A DNA stretch of 34,404 nt from Mollicutes bacterium (GCA_003552925.1 PUOX01000045.1:1-34404); one strand, 5' to 3'. Positions 1 through 8,122 are shown, counted from the first letter of the stretch. Notes: generated from the sequence alone by a model not told the origin. Translations and numbers: made by a program.

Positions 1-127
1 TATAACTTTCAACTTTCAAAGTCAATACTTTTTCCCAACTTTTTGCGAATTCTTGATAAGGTCTATTTATAGGCCTTTTCACAAAAGGGCAATTCCATTT
101 TGCGTCCGAAAAATGACGCTACCGTAG
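1..127 (-). other. Untranslated leader of the gene beyond the left edge
   Basis: No coding region is visible here. Read on the minus strand it holds small inverted repeats: GCGTC/GACGC around 104-121, CCTTTT-GTG-AAAAGG around 74-90, and AAGG..CCTT around 57-77. A second -35-like TTGACT sits at 25-20, but its -10 would fall at or beyond the edge. I see no recognisable riboswitch. Confidence 0.4.
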
Positions 128-156
128 ATTATAATAAAAGTGGAGGCCTTTGTCAA
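128..156 (-). promoter_or_regulatory. Consensus promoter for a leftward gene outside the window
   Basis: On the minus strand there is a perfect -35 TTGACA (156-151), a 17-base spacer and a perfect -10 TATAAT (133-128). The -35 lies in the loop of the proS terminator hairpin. Transcripts would start near 121 and run off the left edge with a leader of at least 120 bases that contains several short inverted repeats. By Bacillota gene order the downstream gene could be polC, but that is inference. Confidence 0.75.
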
Positions 157-170
157 ACAAAACCTCCACT
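139..170 (-). terminator. Intrinsic terminator after proS
   Basis: An 8-bp perfect stem, AGTGGAGG/CCTCCACT, lies 5 bases beyond the proS stop and is followed on the minus strand by TTTATTATAAT. The loop holds the -35 of the next promoter. Confidence 0.8.
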
Positions 171-175
171 CTTTC

Positions 176-1420
176 TCAAAGTATTTGCTTAAGCCGTTTT
201 CCGACATCCTCTATGGGAATCACTTCGGTTTCTCCCTTGTAGCGGTCGGTGAACTCGACCTTCCCTTCCTGCAGAGTCTTTCCGGCGACTATCCGGTAGG
301 GAACGCCGATCAGATCGGCGTCTTTGAACTTGACGCCTGCGCGTTCGTCTCGGTCGTCAAGCAAAACATCATAACGGTCGGTTAAAGATCGGTACAGGCC
401 GTCAATCTTCTCTTGAGCGGTTTTCCCTTTTGCAAGAGGCACGATGTGGACGTCAAAAGGCGTGAGCGATTTCGGCCAAAGGATGCTGTTTTCTTCGCTG
501 TGCTGTTCAACGGCGGCCATAAGCGTACGACTGATGCCAATGCCGTAACACCCCATGACAAGAGGTTTCCTTGTCCCGTCGCGATCGGTGAAATAGGCGT
601 TCATGCTTTTGGAATACTTGGTGCCGAGTTTGAAGATGTTGCCGACTTCAATGCCCTTGGCCGTGGCAATTTCGCCGCCGCATTTCGGACAAGAATCGCT
701 GTCGCTCAATCCGCTGAATTCCTGGTTGGCGGCGTATTCACACTTTGTGCAATAAGAAATCGTGTCCTCGCCGACTTCGCTCATCACCATGAACTCGTGC
801 GCCACATCTCCACCGATTTGCCCGGTGCTCGATGCGACAATGCGCGTATCGAGGCCGGCGCGTTTGAAGATGGTTGTGTAAGCGTCCATCATCGTATTGT
901 ACCATGCGTTTAAGTCCTCTTCGCTGTCGCTGAAAGTGTAGAGGTCTTTCATGACAAATTCACGCCCACGCATCAAAGCGAAACGGGGACGAAGTTCGTC
1001 GCGATATTTGGTTTGAATCTGGTATAAGGCAAGAGGAAGTTTTTTATAGGAATCAATATGGTCGCGCACAAGGGCGGTGATGACTTCTTCATGAGTCGGT
1101 CCTAAACAAAAGTCCCTTTCCTTGCGATCCTTTAGTCGCATGAGCTCCGGGCCATAATTTGCCCAGCGGCCGCTTTCTTCCCAAAGGTCCCGGGGTTGAA
1201 GGGCAGGCATCAAAAGCTCACTGCAACCGCGTTTGTCGTGTTCGTCGCGGACGATGGCCTCAATTTTTTTCATCACGCGCTGTCCGAGGGGAAGATAGGA
1301 ATACACCCCTGCCGCCGTCATTTTGACGAGCCCGGCGCGAATCAAGAGCTTGTGGCTTTTCACTTCGGCGTCTTTGGGCGCTTCTTTCATGGTTGGTGCA
1401 AACAACATGCTTTGTTTCAT
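176..1420 (-). CDS. proS: Prolyl-tRNA synthetase lacking the INS editing domain
   Basis: Class II aminoacyl-tRNA synthetase that charges tRNA-Pro in the cytoplasm. The bacterial-type N-terminus is clear: MLFAPTMKEAP near residue 5, a class II motif 2 region at about R140-D159 (RDELRPRF...FVMKD), motif 3 GCYGIGISRT at 290-299 and a C-terminal anticodon-binding domain from about residue 320. The protein has 414 residues, whereas the usual bacterial enzyme has about 570. The missing part is the insertion (INS) domain that deacylates mischarged Ala-tRNA-Pro: the conserved YAAN motif at 229-232 is followed within about 25 residues by KGIEVGNIF. The short replacement carries C224xxC227 and C244xxC247, which look like a zinc site. 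The start follows an AGAGGTGG ribosome binding site. It is last in the uppS-cdsA-dxr-rseP-proS operon, with its start 19 bases after the rseP stop. Confidence 0.95.
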   Translation of the reverse strand: MKQSMLFAPTMKEAPKDAEVKSHKLLIRAGLVKMTAAGVYSYLPLGQRVMKKIEAIVRDEHDKRGCSELLMPALQPRDLWEESGRWANYGPELMRLKDRKERDFCLGPTHEEVITALVRDHIDSYKKLPLALYQIQTKYRDELRPRFALMRGREFVMKDLYTFSDSEEDLNAWYNTMMDAYTTIFKRAGLDTRIVASSTGQIGGDVAHEFMVMSEVGEDTISYCTKCEYAANQEFSGLSDSDSCPKCGGEIATAKGIEVGNIFKLGTKYSKSMNAYFTDRDGTRKPLVMGCYGIGISRTLMAAVEQHSEENSILWPKSLTPFDVHIVPLAKGKTAQEKIDGLYRSLTDRYDVLLDDRDERAGVKFKDADLIGVPYRIVAGKTLQEGKVEFTDRYKGETEVIPIEDVGKRLKQIL

Positions 1421-1439
1421 CTCAATCCACCTCTATCCG

Positions 1440-2999
1440 TTAGTTGAACAGTCTCAAAATATCGTTGTATGTGACGTATAGAATCAACGCAATCAGCAAG
1501 AAGAACATGATCAAATGCAAATAGTTCTCGACCGTCTTGTTGACTTTGCGCCGGGTGACGGCTTCGTACCCCAAGAACACGAGTCTTCCCCCGTCCAAAG
1601 CGGGAATCGGCAACAAGTTCAAAATGCCGAGGTTGACACTCAACAAGGCCACCCACTGCATCAAGGTGAACAACCCTTGCTGCAATGCGCTTGTGGTGAT
1701 GGAATAGATGCCGACCGGACCGGCGAGGTCGCCAAGGCCGACGGCGTCGCTGAAGAGCAAGCGCAGCGTATCGAAAATCATCGTGCTTGAAGCAACGACG
1801 TTGCCTCCGGCGCGGATGAAGGAACGTAAGAACATAAACTCGTGTTCGGGTGAAATGCCGATGGTGTTTTGAACCGGAGCGACGTTTTGCGAATCCAAAA
1901 TCTCTTTCGAATGGGGGCTCACCTCGAAAGTATACCGATTTCCGTCGCGAAGCACTTGGATGTCCATCGTTCTCGCTTCGAGGTTTTGTTCAATGTAGGC
2001 GATGACATCGCGCCAAGTCTCCATCTCCTGACCGTCGATTTTCACGATTTCGTCGCCGCCCCGCAACCCGGCATTGCGGGCGGGGGTGTTGCTTTGCACG
2101 GGGGCAATGATAAGGTCGTCGCCGGCGTCTTCGTGGCTGCTTATGCCAATGTTGAAGACATGGATAATTGGCGTGATGGTGACATGAACCGGTTCAAACG
2201 TGTCGGCGTCGCGGTAATCGCCGCGGTTGACGCGCATTTCGAGTTGACGGTTGCCGCGGTCTTGCGCGACGACGTCGCTGAATTCCTGCCAGCTATTGAC
2301 ATACTCGCCGGCCACGCGGACAATCTGGTCGCCGGCTTGCAACTTGTTCTCAGCCGGCGTGCCTTCTTGCACCTGTCCGATGACGGTAGTGATGGACCCT
2401 TGAGCGTCGGTTTCCTTCGGAAAGCCGATGAAAAAAGCCAACAATATAAATAGGAAGAACGCCAAAACAAAGTTCATGAACGGTCCGGAAAAAATCGCCA
2501 AGAACCGCGCCCCTAAGCTTTTCGATTCGAAGCTTCGGTTGTAAGGCGCAATTTGCAGTTTCTTTTTCCCGGTGATGTAATGCGCTTTGCGAGAAACGTC
2601 GTGCTCGTTGATCATCAACGGTTCATGGTTTTTGCCTTTCAAATCGAAAGTCTCCACCGTGATTTTTTCGGCGTCCTGATAGTTTTCGTTTTCAACATCC
2701 AAAATAATCTGGTCAATTTTGCCGGAGTTGTTCTTTGTGATGCGTATCTCTTGGCCGGTCTTGATAATCTCCGAATCGACTTCTTCGCCGGCCATCATCA
2801 CAAAGCCGCCGATGGGGATGGCGCGAATGCTGTAGAGAGTTTCGCCTTTGCGTTTGCTGTAAACAATCGGCCCCATGCCGAGGGCGAACTCATGACAAAG
2901 AATGCCGGCCCTTTTTGCCATGATGAAATGGCCGAGTTCATGGATTAGAATCACCAAGCCGAGTACAAAGATGAATCCGACAATGTTGATAATAAACAT
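1440..2999 (-). CDS. rseP: Site-2 intramembrane zinc metalloprotease, RseP/RasP family
   Basis: Membrane-embedded M50 protease that cleaves transmembrane segments of anti-sigma factors and leftover signal peptides. The first membrane segment carries the zinc motif H20-E21-L-G-H24. The third ligand motif, LDGG (Asp469), lies in a later membrane helix. Two PDZ-like domains occupy about 200-290 and 295-370. B. subtilis RasP, by comparison, is about 420 residues with one PDZ. This protein has 519 residues: in addition to the second PDZ it carries a polar insertion of roughly 80 residues (about 75-155) between the zinc-site helix and the second membrane helix. It lies between dxr and proS, the usual Bacillota order. 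The start has GGTGAGA about 4 bases upstream. The substrate cannot be inferred from the sequence. Confidence 0.93.
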   Translation of the reverse strand: MFIINIVGFIFVLGLVILIHELGHFIMAKRAGILCHEFALGMGPIVYSKRKGETLYSIRAIPIGGFVMMAGEEVDSEIIKTGQEIRITKNNSGKIDQIILDVENENYQDAEKITVETFDLKGKNHEPLMINEHDVSRKAHYITGKKKLQIAPYNRSFESKSLGARFLAIFSGPFMNFVLAFFLFILLAFFIGFPKETDAQGSITTVIGQVQEGTPAENKLQAGDQIVRVAGEYVNSWQEFSDVVAQDRGNRQLEMRVNRGDYRDADTFEPVHVTITPIIHVFNIGISSHEDAGDDLIIAPVQSNTPARNAGLRGGDEIVKIDGQEMETWRDVIAYIEQNLEARTMDIQVLRDGNRYTFEVSPHSKEILDSQNVAPVQNTIGISPEHEFMFLRSFIRAGGNVVASSTMIFDTLRLLFSDAVGLGDLAGPVGIYSITTSALQQGLFTLMQWVALLSVNLGILNLLPIPALDGGRLVFLGYEAVTRRKVNKTVENYLHLIMFFLLIALILYVTYNDILRLFN

Positions 3000-3010
3000 A
3001 TTCTCACCTA

Positions 3011-4147
3011 CTAAACAAAATTACGCACATACGCACGAACGTTGCGGTCATGTTCCAAGATTTTTTCCAAAGTCAAATGGTTGTCGTTGGTATAATGATT
3101 CAACGCTTTTTTTATTAACGATTCAATTTCCAAAAAGGAAATTTTCTCTTCCAAAAACAGTTGCACAGCCACTTCGTTGGCCGCGTTAAGGGTCACCACA
3201 TGCAAGCCGCCCTGTTTGGCGACGGCCAGGCCCAAATCGAACAGGGAATACCGCTCGGTGTCAATTGGCTCAAAATGCAACGTACCAAGTGTGGCCAAAT
3301 CGAAGAGCGTCGGAAAAGGCATTCTCTTCGAACCTTGCATCGCCGAGAGGATGGGGATGCGCATGTCGGATGGCCCCAAATGAGCCAACACATTGCCGTC
3401 ATTGAACTGAACAAGGCCATGAAGCACGCTTTCTTTGTGCAACACCGCTTCGATTTTCTCATACGGCATGTCGAAAAGGTAATGCGCTTCAATGATTTCG
3501 AAGACCTTGTTCATCATCGTGGCCGAGTCAATGGTTATTTTTGCGCCCATTGACCAGTTCGGATGCTTCAAGGCGTCTTCTTGGGTGACGTTTTCAAGGT
3601 CTTTTTTGGCAAGATTGCGAAAGCTGCCTCCGCTCGCTGTAATCACAAGCCTTTCCACATCGTCGATGTCGCTGCCTCGCAAACACTCGCGCAAGGCCGC
3701 GTGTTCGCTGTCGATGGGAATCAAGGAAGAGTTCGATGTTTCAAGCGCTTCACGGATTAGCGGACCACCGACCACGAGTGTTTCTTTGTTGGCCAAAAGC
3801 ACGTCTTTGCCCCGCTCAATCGCACGCAGGGTCGGCGGCAGGCCGACGCTGCCGACAAGCGCGTTTAGCAAAACGGTATCGTTCTCAGTGTTTGCGATGG
3901 TTTCCAACCCGTCTTCTTCAAGCGCGTAGAACGCAACCTCGGGGTACGCTCTTTTGATGGTTTCTTCATGTTTCTTCGCCATCGAGACCATTTCGACCTC
4001 ATGACGGGAAAGGATTTCCAAAACGGTCTTCACGCTGTTTCGGGCGGAGACGGCTTGCAAGGAAAACTGTTCGCGAAACTCCTCAATGATTTCCAAGGCT
4101 TGTTTGCCAATGCTGCCGGTTGCGCCCAAAAGCTGTATTTTTTTCAT
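3011..4147 (-). CDS. dxr: 1-deoxy-D-xylulose 5-phosphate reductoisomerase
   Basis: Converts DXP to 2-C-methyl-D-erythritol 4-phosphate using NADPH, the committed step of the MEP isoprenoid pathway. Seen in the sequence: the N-terminal nucleotide-binding loop GATGSIGKQ, the ANKETLV motif, the metal-binding region IDSEHAAL, the catalytic-loop region ITASGGSFR and HPNWSMG with TIDSATMMNK. The length of 378 residues is normal. The start codon lies one base past the cdsA stop, so translation is likely coupled. With uppS and cdsA alongside, the operon links precursor supply to undecaprenyl phosphate and phospholipid synthesis. It shows that this organism makes isoprenoids by the MEP route. Confidence 0.96.
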   Translation of the reverse strand: MKKIQLLGATGSIGKQALEIIEEFREQFSLQAVSARNSVKTVLEILSRHEVEMVSMAKKHEETIKRAYPEVAFYALEEDGLETIANTENDTVLLNALVGSVGLPPTLRAIERGKDVLLANKETLVVGGPLIREALETSNSSLIPIDSEHAALRECLRGSDIDDVERLVITASGGSFRNLAKKDLENVTQEDALKHPNWSMGAKITIDSATMMNKVFEIIEAHYLFDMPYEKIEAVLHKESVLHGLVQFNDGNVLAHLGPSDMRIPILSAMQGSKRMPFPTLFDLATLGTLHFEPIDTERYSLFDLGLAVAKQGGLHVVTLNAANEVAVQLFLEEKISFLEIESLIKKALNHYTNDNHLTLEKILEHDRNVRAYVRNFV

Positions 4148-4148
4148 C

Positions 4149-4955
4149 TCATAACACCTCGACAGCCAGCAAGATCACGCTAAAGACCAAAGAAGCGAGC
4201 AACGTCGAATCCAGACGATCCAACAACCCACCGTGACCGGGCAACAACTTAGAGAAATCTTTAATATTGTAAGTCCTTTTCAAATATGAAGCGAACAAAT
4301 CGCCCAGTTGTCCCGTTATGGAAATTAAGACGCCAACCAAAACAATCCAGGCAAGCGGATGCGATTCCAAGACAGCGGTTTGCACGGCAAACACGCTGGC
4401 GAGAGGGACGGCAAGCAAGGTGCCGCCAATGGCGCCTTCTACCGTTTTCTTCGGTGAAATCGTCGGAGCAAGTTTGTGTTTGCCGATGCCGATGCCCACA
4501 AAATAGGCGAACGAGTCGGTAAGCATCACCGTCAGCAACACATAAATCAATACGGCAACTCCACGAAACTGCAAATACGCAACCGCCGAAACGCTGAGAC
4601 CAATATACGCGACGACAACGAATATCACCAGCAACGATTTCCAAGGTAGCTTGGCCAGCCATTTCCAAAGCGCAAACGCTACGGGGATACTTCCAATGAT
4701 AACGAAGAATGGGCCTGCACCCAAGAGTTCATGATAAAATGCAAGGGTTGCGGCATAAATTGCAAGAGTGCCCAAGCACACTAGCGCCGTGGTCCAGTGG
4801 TCAAACGCGTGCGCTCTTTTGTACATGTTTAACAGTTCAATGACGCATATAAGTAGAATGACGCCGGCCACGATGGAAAAATAAAAGGGCGCTACCCATA
4901 ATAGCGGCAGGAAAATTGCCGCCAGCACCAATCCTGTGAGAATCCTTTGACGCAT
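4149..4955 (-). CDS. cdsA: Phosphatidate cytidylyltransferase (CDP-diglyceride synthase)
   Basis: Makes CDP-diacylglycerol from phosphatidate and CTP, the branch-point precursor of phosphatidylglycerol and cardiolipin. The protein has 268 residues and many membrane segments. The C-terminal family signature is present: SPKKTVEGAIGG around residue 168, followed by GQLGDLFASYLKR and the terminal KDFSKLLPGHGGLLDRLDS. The start lies 4 bases after the uppS stop. The operon position between uppS and dxr is the standard Bacillota arrangement. Confidence 0.95.
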   Translation of the reverse strand: MRQRILTGLVLAAIFLPLLWVAPFYFSIVAGVILLICVIELLNMYKRAHAFDHWTTALVCLGTLAIYAATLAFYHELLGAGPFFVIIGSIPVAFALWKWLAKLPWKSLLVIFVVVAYIGLSVSAVAYLQFRGVAVLIYVLLTVMLTDSFAYFVGIGIGKHKLAPTISPKKTVEGAIGGTLLAVPLASVFAVQTAVLESHPLAWIVLVGVLISITGQLGDLFASYLKRTYNIKDFSKLLPGHGGLLDRLDSTLLASLVFSVILLAVEVL

Positions 4956-4959
4956 CTGA

Positions 4960-5697
4960 TCACCCCTTCTTTTTCAGTCCGCCGAATTTTCGATCGCGCA
5001 ATTGATAGTTTCTTAAGGCCTTGTGAAAACGGCGAATGGAAAACGCCGGCCAATGCGTCTTGGTGAAATAGAACTCGGCGTACGAGTTCTGCCACAGCAA
5101 AAAGTTGCTCAAGCGCTGTTCGCCGCTGGTTCGAATCATCAAATCCACCGGAGGAAGCCCCGCGGTGTAGAGGTGATTGTCTACGGTTTCTTCATCAATC
5201 TGTTCGGGTTCGATATCGCCCTTGCGCACTTTTTCGGCAATGCTTTTCGCGGCTTCGGTCAATTCGTAACGGCTTCCGTAATCCAAACAGACGTTCAAAA
5301 TCAACCCGTCGCGGTCTTTGGTTTTTTCTTCGACTTCTTCCATGTATTTGCGGTTTTCTTCGCCGACGCGGTCCCGACGACCACTAAACACGACACGGAT
5401 ATGGTCGTGCTTGATTTCGTCTTTGTATTCTTCTTTAAACAAATCCGGCAGGCTCATCAAATAGTCAATCTCCGCCTTGGGGCGTTTCCAGTTCTCCGTG
5501 CTGAAAGCGTACACGCTCAACACTTCAATGCCGAGTTCGTGTGCTTCGAACGCGATGTTTTTGACATTCAGCGCACCGAATTTGTGACCATAGGTGCGCG
5601 GTTTTCTCCGGCGCTTCGCCCAGCGGCCGTTGCCGTCGAGGATGATGGCCACGTGGCGGGGGAGGGAGTTTTGGATCACTTTGTCTCTACGCTTCAT
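4960..5697 (-). CDS. uppS: Isoprenyl transferase (undecaprenyl diphosphate synthase)
   Basis: Cis-prenyltransferase that extends farnesyl diphosphate to C55 undecaprenyl diphosphate, the lipid carrier for the cell wall. The substrate-binding motif DGNGRWAKRR is near residue 22 and YAFSTENWKRP near 64. The C-terminal block LMIRTSGEQRLSNFLLWQ and the AEFYF motif are intact. I chose the ATG at 5697 because GGAGG lies 6 bases upstream; an in-frame TTG at 5712 would overlap that site. Length is 245 residues. It is the first gene of a five-gene operon (uppS to proS) with its own promoter. Confidence 0.95.
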   Translation of the reverse strand: MKRRDKVIQNSLPRHVAIILDGNGRWAKRRRKPRTYGHKFGALNVKNIAFEAHELGIEVLSVYAFSTENWKRPKAEIDYLMSLPDLFKEEYKDEIKHDHIRVVFSGRRDRVGEENRKYMEEVEEKTKDRDGLILNVCLDYGSRYELTEAAKSIAEKVRKGDIEPEQIDEETVDNHLYTAGLPPVDLMIRTSGEQRLSNFLLWQNSYAEFYFTKTHWPAFSIRRFHKALRNYQLRDRKFGGLKKKG

Positions 5698-5729
5698 AAT
5701 GTCCTCCAACAAAAGTCTTCTTGAAAGAT

Positions 5730-5758
5730 ATTATACTACAAGCCGCGTTGTTTTTCCA
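5730..5758 (-). promoter_or_regulatory. Promoter of the uppS-cdsA-dxr-rseP-proS operon
   Basis: On the minus strand, -35 TGGAAA (5758-5753), a 17-base spacer and -10 TATAAT (5735-5730). The -10 is perfect and the -35 matches 4 of 6. It lies between the frr terminator and the uppS start. Confidence 0.65.
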
Positions 5759-5775
5759 TGCACCGGCCGATAGTA

Positions 5776-5806
5776 AAGGACCACCGCCTCGGCGGTGGCC
5801 TCTTTT
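5776..5806 (-). terminator. Hairpin after frr, probable terminator
   Basis: A long GC-rich inverted repeat (CCACCGCC, 2-base loop, GGCGGTGG, with further pairing outside) directly follows the frr stop. The U-tract on the minus strand is short (CCTTTACT); the plus strand has a better T-run. It probably separates the tsf-pyrH-frr and uppS units, with some read-through possible. Confidence 0.6.
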
Positions 5807-6363
5807 TATACTTGTGTCAAATCTTGTTCTTTTTCTTCCAACGCTTTGTCGACTTTCTCGACATACTTGTCCGTCATTTTTTGCACGTCTTCTTGGAAGC
5901 CGATGGAGTCGTCTTCGGTGATGTCGCTCGCTTTTTCCATCTTTTTGATCTTGTCGTTCGCCTCGCGACGGGCGTTGCGGATTTTCACCCTGGCCTCTTC
6001 GGCAAACTTCTTGACTTGCTTGACAAGTTCTTTGCGACGTTCTTCGTTGAGTTTGGGCATGACGATACGGACTTGTTCGCCTTCGTTGTTCGGGGTGACG
6101 CCCAGATTGGCGGCCAGAATCGCTTTCTCGACTTCCTTGACAACGCTCTTGTCGTAAGGTTTGATGAGCAGCTGATTCGCTTCGGGGGTGGAGATGTTGG
6201 CCACTTGATTGATGGGAGTCGGTGCTCCGTAGTAATCCACGCGAATGCCTTCCAACATGGCGGGGTTCGCGCGACCCGTACGTACGCGGGCCATTTCGTA
6301 GTACAATGAATCAAGCGCTTTTTCCATTTTTTCTTCCATTTCCATCATTACATCGTCAATCAT
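5806..6363 (-). CDS. frr: Ribosome recycling factor
   Basis: Splits the post-termination ribosome together with EF-G. The protein has 185 residues, the normal length. The typical features are present: N-terminal helix around MEKALDSLYYEMARVRTGRANP, the RVDYYGAPTPINQVA block around residue 44, PNNEGEQVRIVMPKL and the charged helical C-terminus with KKFAEEARVKIRNARREAND. GGAGGG lies 6 bases before the ATG. It is 10 bases downstream of pyrH, the classic pyrH-frr pair. Confidence 0.97.
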   Translation of the reverse strand: MIDDVMMEMEEKMEKALDSLYYEMARVRTGRANPAMLEGIRVDYYGAPTPINQVANISTPEANQLLIKPYDKSVVKEVEKAILAANLGVTPNNEGEQVRIVMPKLNEERRKELVKQVKKFAEEARVKIRNARREANDKIKKMEKASDITEDDSIGFQEDVQKMTDKYVEKVDKALEEKEQDLTQV

Positions 6364-6373
6364 GGTTTCCCTC

Positions 6374-7087
6374 CTATCGAATAACCGTTCCTATATTTTC
6401 ACCGAGCGCGGCTCGCTTGATGTTGCCTTTGATGTTCATATCGAAGACGACGATTTCAATCTCGTTGTCCTTGCATAACGCAGCGGCCGTTGAATCCATG
6501 ACCTCAAGCCGATGTTCCAACACTTCGTGATGGGTCAACGCCTGATACTTTTTGGCGTCTTTGTGGGTTTTGGGATCGAGGTTGTATACGCCGTCGGTCC
6601 CGTTTTTCGCCATCAAAATAGTTTTGGCGCCAATTTCCGCAGCCCGTAAAGCGCTGGTTGTGTCGGTGCTGAAATACGGGTTGCCGGTGCCGCCGCCGAA
6701 TATGACAATCATGCCTTTTTCAAGGTTGCTGATGGCTTTGCGGCGGATGTAGGGCTCGGCGACTTGCGGAATGTTCAAGCTTGTCATGGTGCGGGTCTCC
6801 ACGCCGAGAGATTCCAGCCCGTTTTGCAGAGCCAGCGCGTTCATGATGGTTGCAATCATCCCCATGTAGTCGGCGCTGCTACGCTCCATCCCCATTTCGC
6901 TTGCGGTCTTGCCCCGCCAGATGTTTCCGCCTCCGACGATGATGCCGATTTCAAAGTCGCCGACATCGTAAGCTTCCTTAATCTCTTGGGCAATCTCTTT
7001 GACACGCAAGGGGTCTATGCTTCTTCCTTGGGGGCCGGAGAGCGCTTCGCCACTCAATTTTATAATCAATCTCTTTCTTTCACTCAT
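6374..7087 (-). CDS. pyrH: Uridylate kinase
   Basis: Phosphorylates UMP to UDP; a hexameric bacterial enzyme of the amino acid kinase fold. Seen: N-terminal [12 protein letters not shown], the glycine-rich [43 protein letters not shown] and the AKNGTDGVY block. The start at 7087 was chosen because GGAGAAGG sits a few bases upstream and the protein then begins [10 protein letters not shown], as family members do; an in-frame upstream start at 7120 would overlap the hairpin preceding the gene. Length is 237 residues. It lies between tsf and frr. Confidence 0.96.
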   Translation of the reverse strand: MSERKRLIIKLSGEALSGPQGRSIDPLRVKEIAQEIKEAYDVGDFEIGIIVGGGNIWRGKTASEMGMERSSADYMGMIATIMNALALQNGLESLGVETRTMTSLNIPQVAEPYIRRKAISNLEKGMIVIFGGGTGNPYFSTDTTSALRAAEIGAKTILMAKNGTDGVYNLDPKTHKDAKKYQALTHHEVLEHRLEVMDSTAAALCKDNEIEIVVFDMNIKGNIKRAALGENIGTVIR

Positions 7088-7107
7088 TGCCTTCTCCCCT
7101 ATTCTAG

Positions 7108-7139
7108 AAAAGCAGGACACAAAAAAGTGTCCCAGCTTT
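7108..7139 (-). terminator. Hairpin between tsf and pyrH (attenuator or partial terminator)
   Basis: On the minus strand a stem of GGGACAC/GTGTCC with a T6 loop, extended by AAAGC/GCTTT with a single bulge, lies just past the tsf stop. TTTTC follows at the end of the 3' arm. There is no clear promoter for pyrH after it, so it may reduce rather than end transcription into pyrH-frr. Confidence 0.55.
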
Positions 7140-7141
7140 CA

Positions 7142-8014
7142 TTACTTCATTTGTGATTGTACTTCGCTTGCGAAGTCTTTTTCTTCTTTTTCCACGCCTT
7201 CGCCAACTTCAAAACGCTTGAACGCAACAATCTTTGCGTCCGACTGCTTGACGTAGTCTTGCACGCTTTGATCTTGGTCCTTGACGAACGGCTGGTGCAC
7301 GAGGCAAATTTCTTTGAGATATTTTTTCAAACGGCCGGTCACCATCTTGTCGACGATATGTTCCGGCTTGCCTTCGTTCAACGCCTCTTTGCGCAGAAGT
7401 TCCTTTTCACGTTCGATGACGTCGTCGCTGATGTCGTCTTCTTGCAAGTAGCGCGGATTGATGGCCGCTACGTGCATGGCAACGTCCTTGGCGGTTTGTT
7501 CGTCTCCGCCCTCCAAAAGGACAAGCGCGGCGATTTTACCGCCCATGTGCACATAAGAACCGACGGTTTGCGTCTCGGTTTTTTCCACGACGTCCACGCG
7601 GCGAAGATTGATCTTTTCGCCGATTTTCGCCGCTACGCTCACAACGTAATCCGCCAAAGATTGACCCTCCACGTCGACTTCCAACGCTTCTTCAATCGTC
7701 TTGGCGTCGCTTGCAAGCAATGTTTGGCCAATTTTTTTCATCAATGCGGTGAATTGGTCGTTTTTGGCCGCAAAATCCGTTTCCGAGTTCAACTCGTAAA
7801 TTACCGCTTTTTGTTCGTTCTTGACAACGTTTGCAAGACCTTCGGCGGCAATGCGGTCGGCTTTCTTCTCCGCTTTAGAAATCCCTTTTTCACGAAGATA
7901 ATCGATCGCTTTATCTAAATCCCCGTCGGTCTCTTGCAACGCTTTCTTACAATCGAGCATGCCCGCGCCGGTTTTGTCGCGCAAGGCTTTTACTTCTGAT
8001 GCCTTAATTGCCAT
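7142..8014 (-). CDS. tsf: Elongation factor Ts
   Basis: Nucleotide exchange factor that releases GDP from EF-Tu. The N-terminal UBA-like domain (VKALRDKTGAGMLDCKKAL), the EGLANVV strand, the core ELNSETDFAAKND motif around residue 78 and the VAMHVAAINP block are all present. The start at 8014 follows GGAGGG with 6 bases between; a TTG two codons upstream is less well placed. Length is 290 residues, normal for Bacillota. It follows rpsB but is separated from it by a terminator and a new promoter, so S2 and EF-Ts can be expressed independently. Confidence 0.97.
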   Translation of the reverse strand: MAIKASEVKALRDKTGAGMLDCKKALQETDGDLDKAIDYLREKGISKAEKKADRIAAEGLANVVKNEQKAVIYELNSETDFAAKNDQFTALMKKIGQTLLASDAKTIEEALEVDVEGQSLADYVVSVAAKIGEKINLRRVDVVEKTETQTVGSYVHMGGKIAALVLLEGGDEQTAKDVAMHVAAINPRYLQEDDISDDVIEREKELLRKEALNEGKPEHIVDKMVTGRLKKYLKEICLVHQPFVKDQDQSVQDYVKQSDAKIVAFKRFEVGEGVEKEEKDFASEVQSQMK

Positions 8015-8037
8015 GTTCAACCCTCCATACAGTTATC

Positions 8038-8067
8038 ATTATAATTTTAACATAATCACGAGGACAA
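8038..8067 (-). promoter_or_regulatory. Promoter of tsf
   Basis: On the minus strand, -35 TTGTCC (8067-8062), an 18-base spacer and -10 TATAAT (8043-8038). The -35 overlaps the 3' arm of an inverted repeat GAGGAC/GTCCTC (8086-8081 and 8065-8060). Confidence 0.55.
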
Positions 8068-8096
8068 ATAAAACCACAACGTCCTCTTTTCAAAAA

Positions 8097-8122
8097 AATA
8101 GAGAGCGGAAAAGCTCTCTATT
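8097..8122 (-). terminator. Intrinsic terminator after rpsB
   Basis: A 10-bp stem AATAGAGAGC/GCTCTCTATT with a 6-base loop, followed by a U-tract on the minus strand. Its 5' arm overlaps the last bases of the rpsB stop codon. Confidence 0.85.

Noticed and set aside
1-25. Second promoter (-35 TTGACT at 25-20 on the minus strand)
   Set aside because: The matching -10 would lie at or beyond the window edge, so it cannot be judged.
8060-8086. Inverted repeat GAGGAC/GTCCTC between rpsB and tsf as a second terminator
   Set aside because: The 15-base loop and lack of a U-tract make it weak, and its 3' arm is better explained as part of the tsf -35 element.
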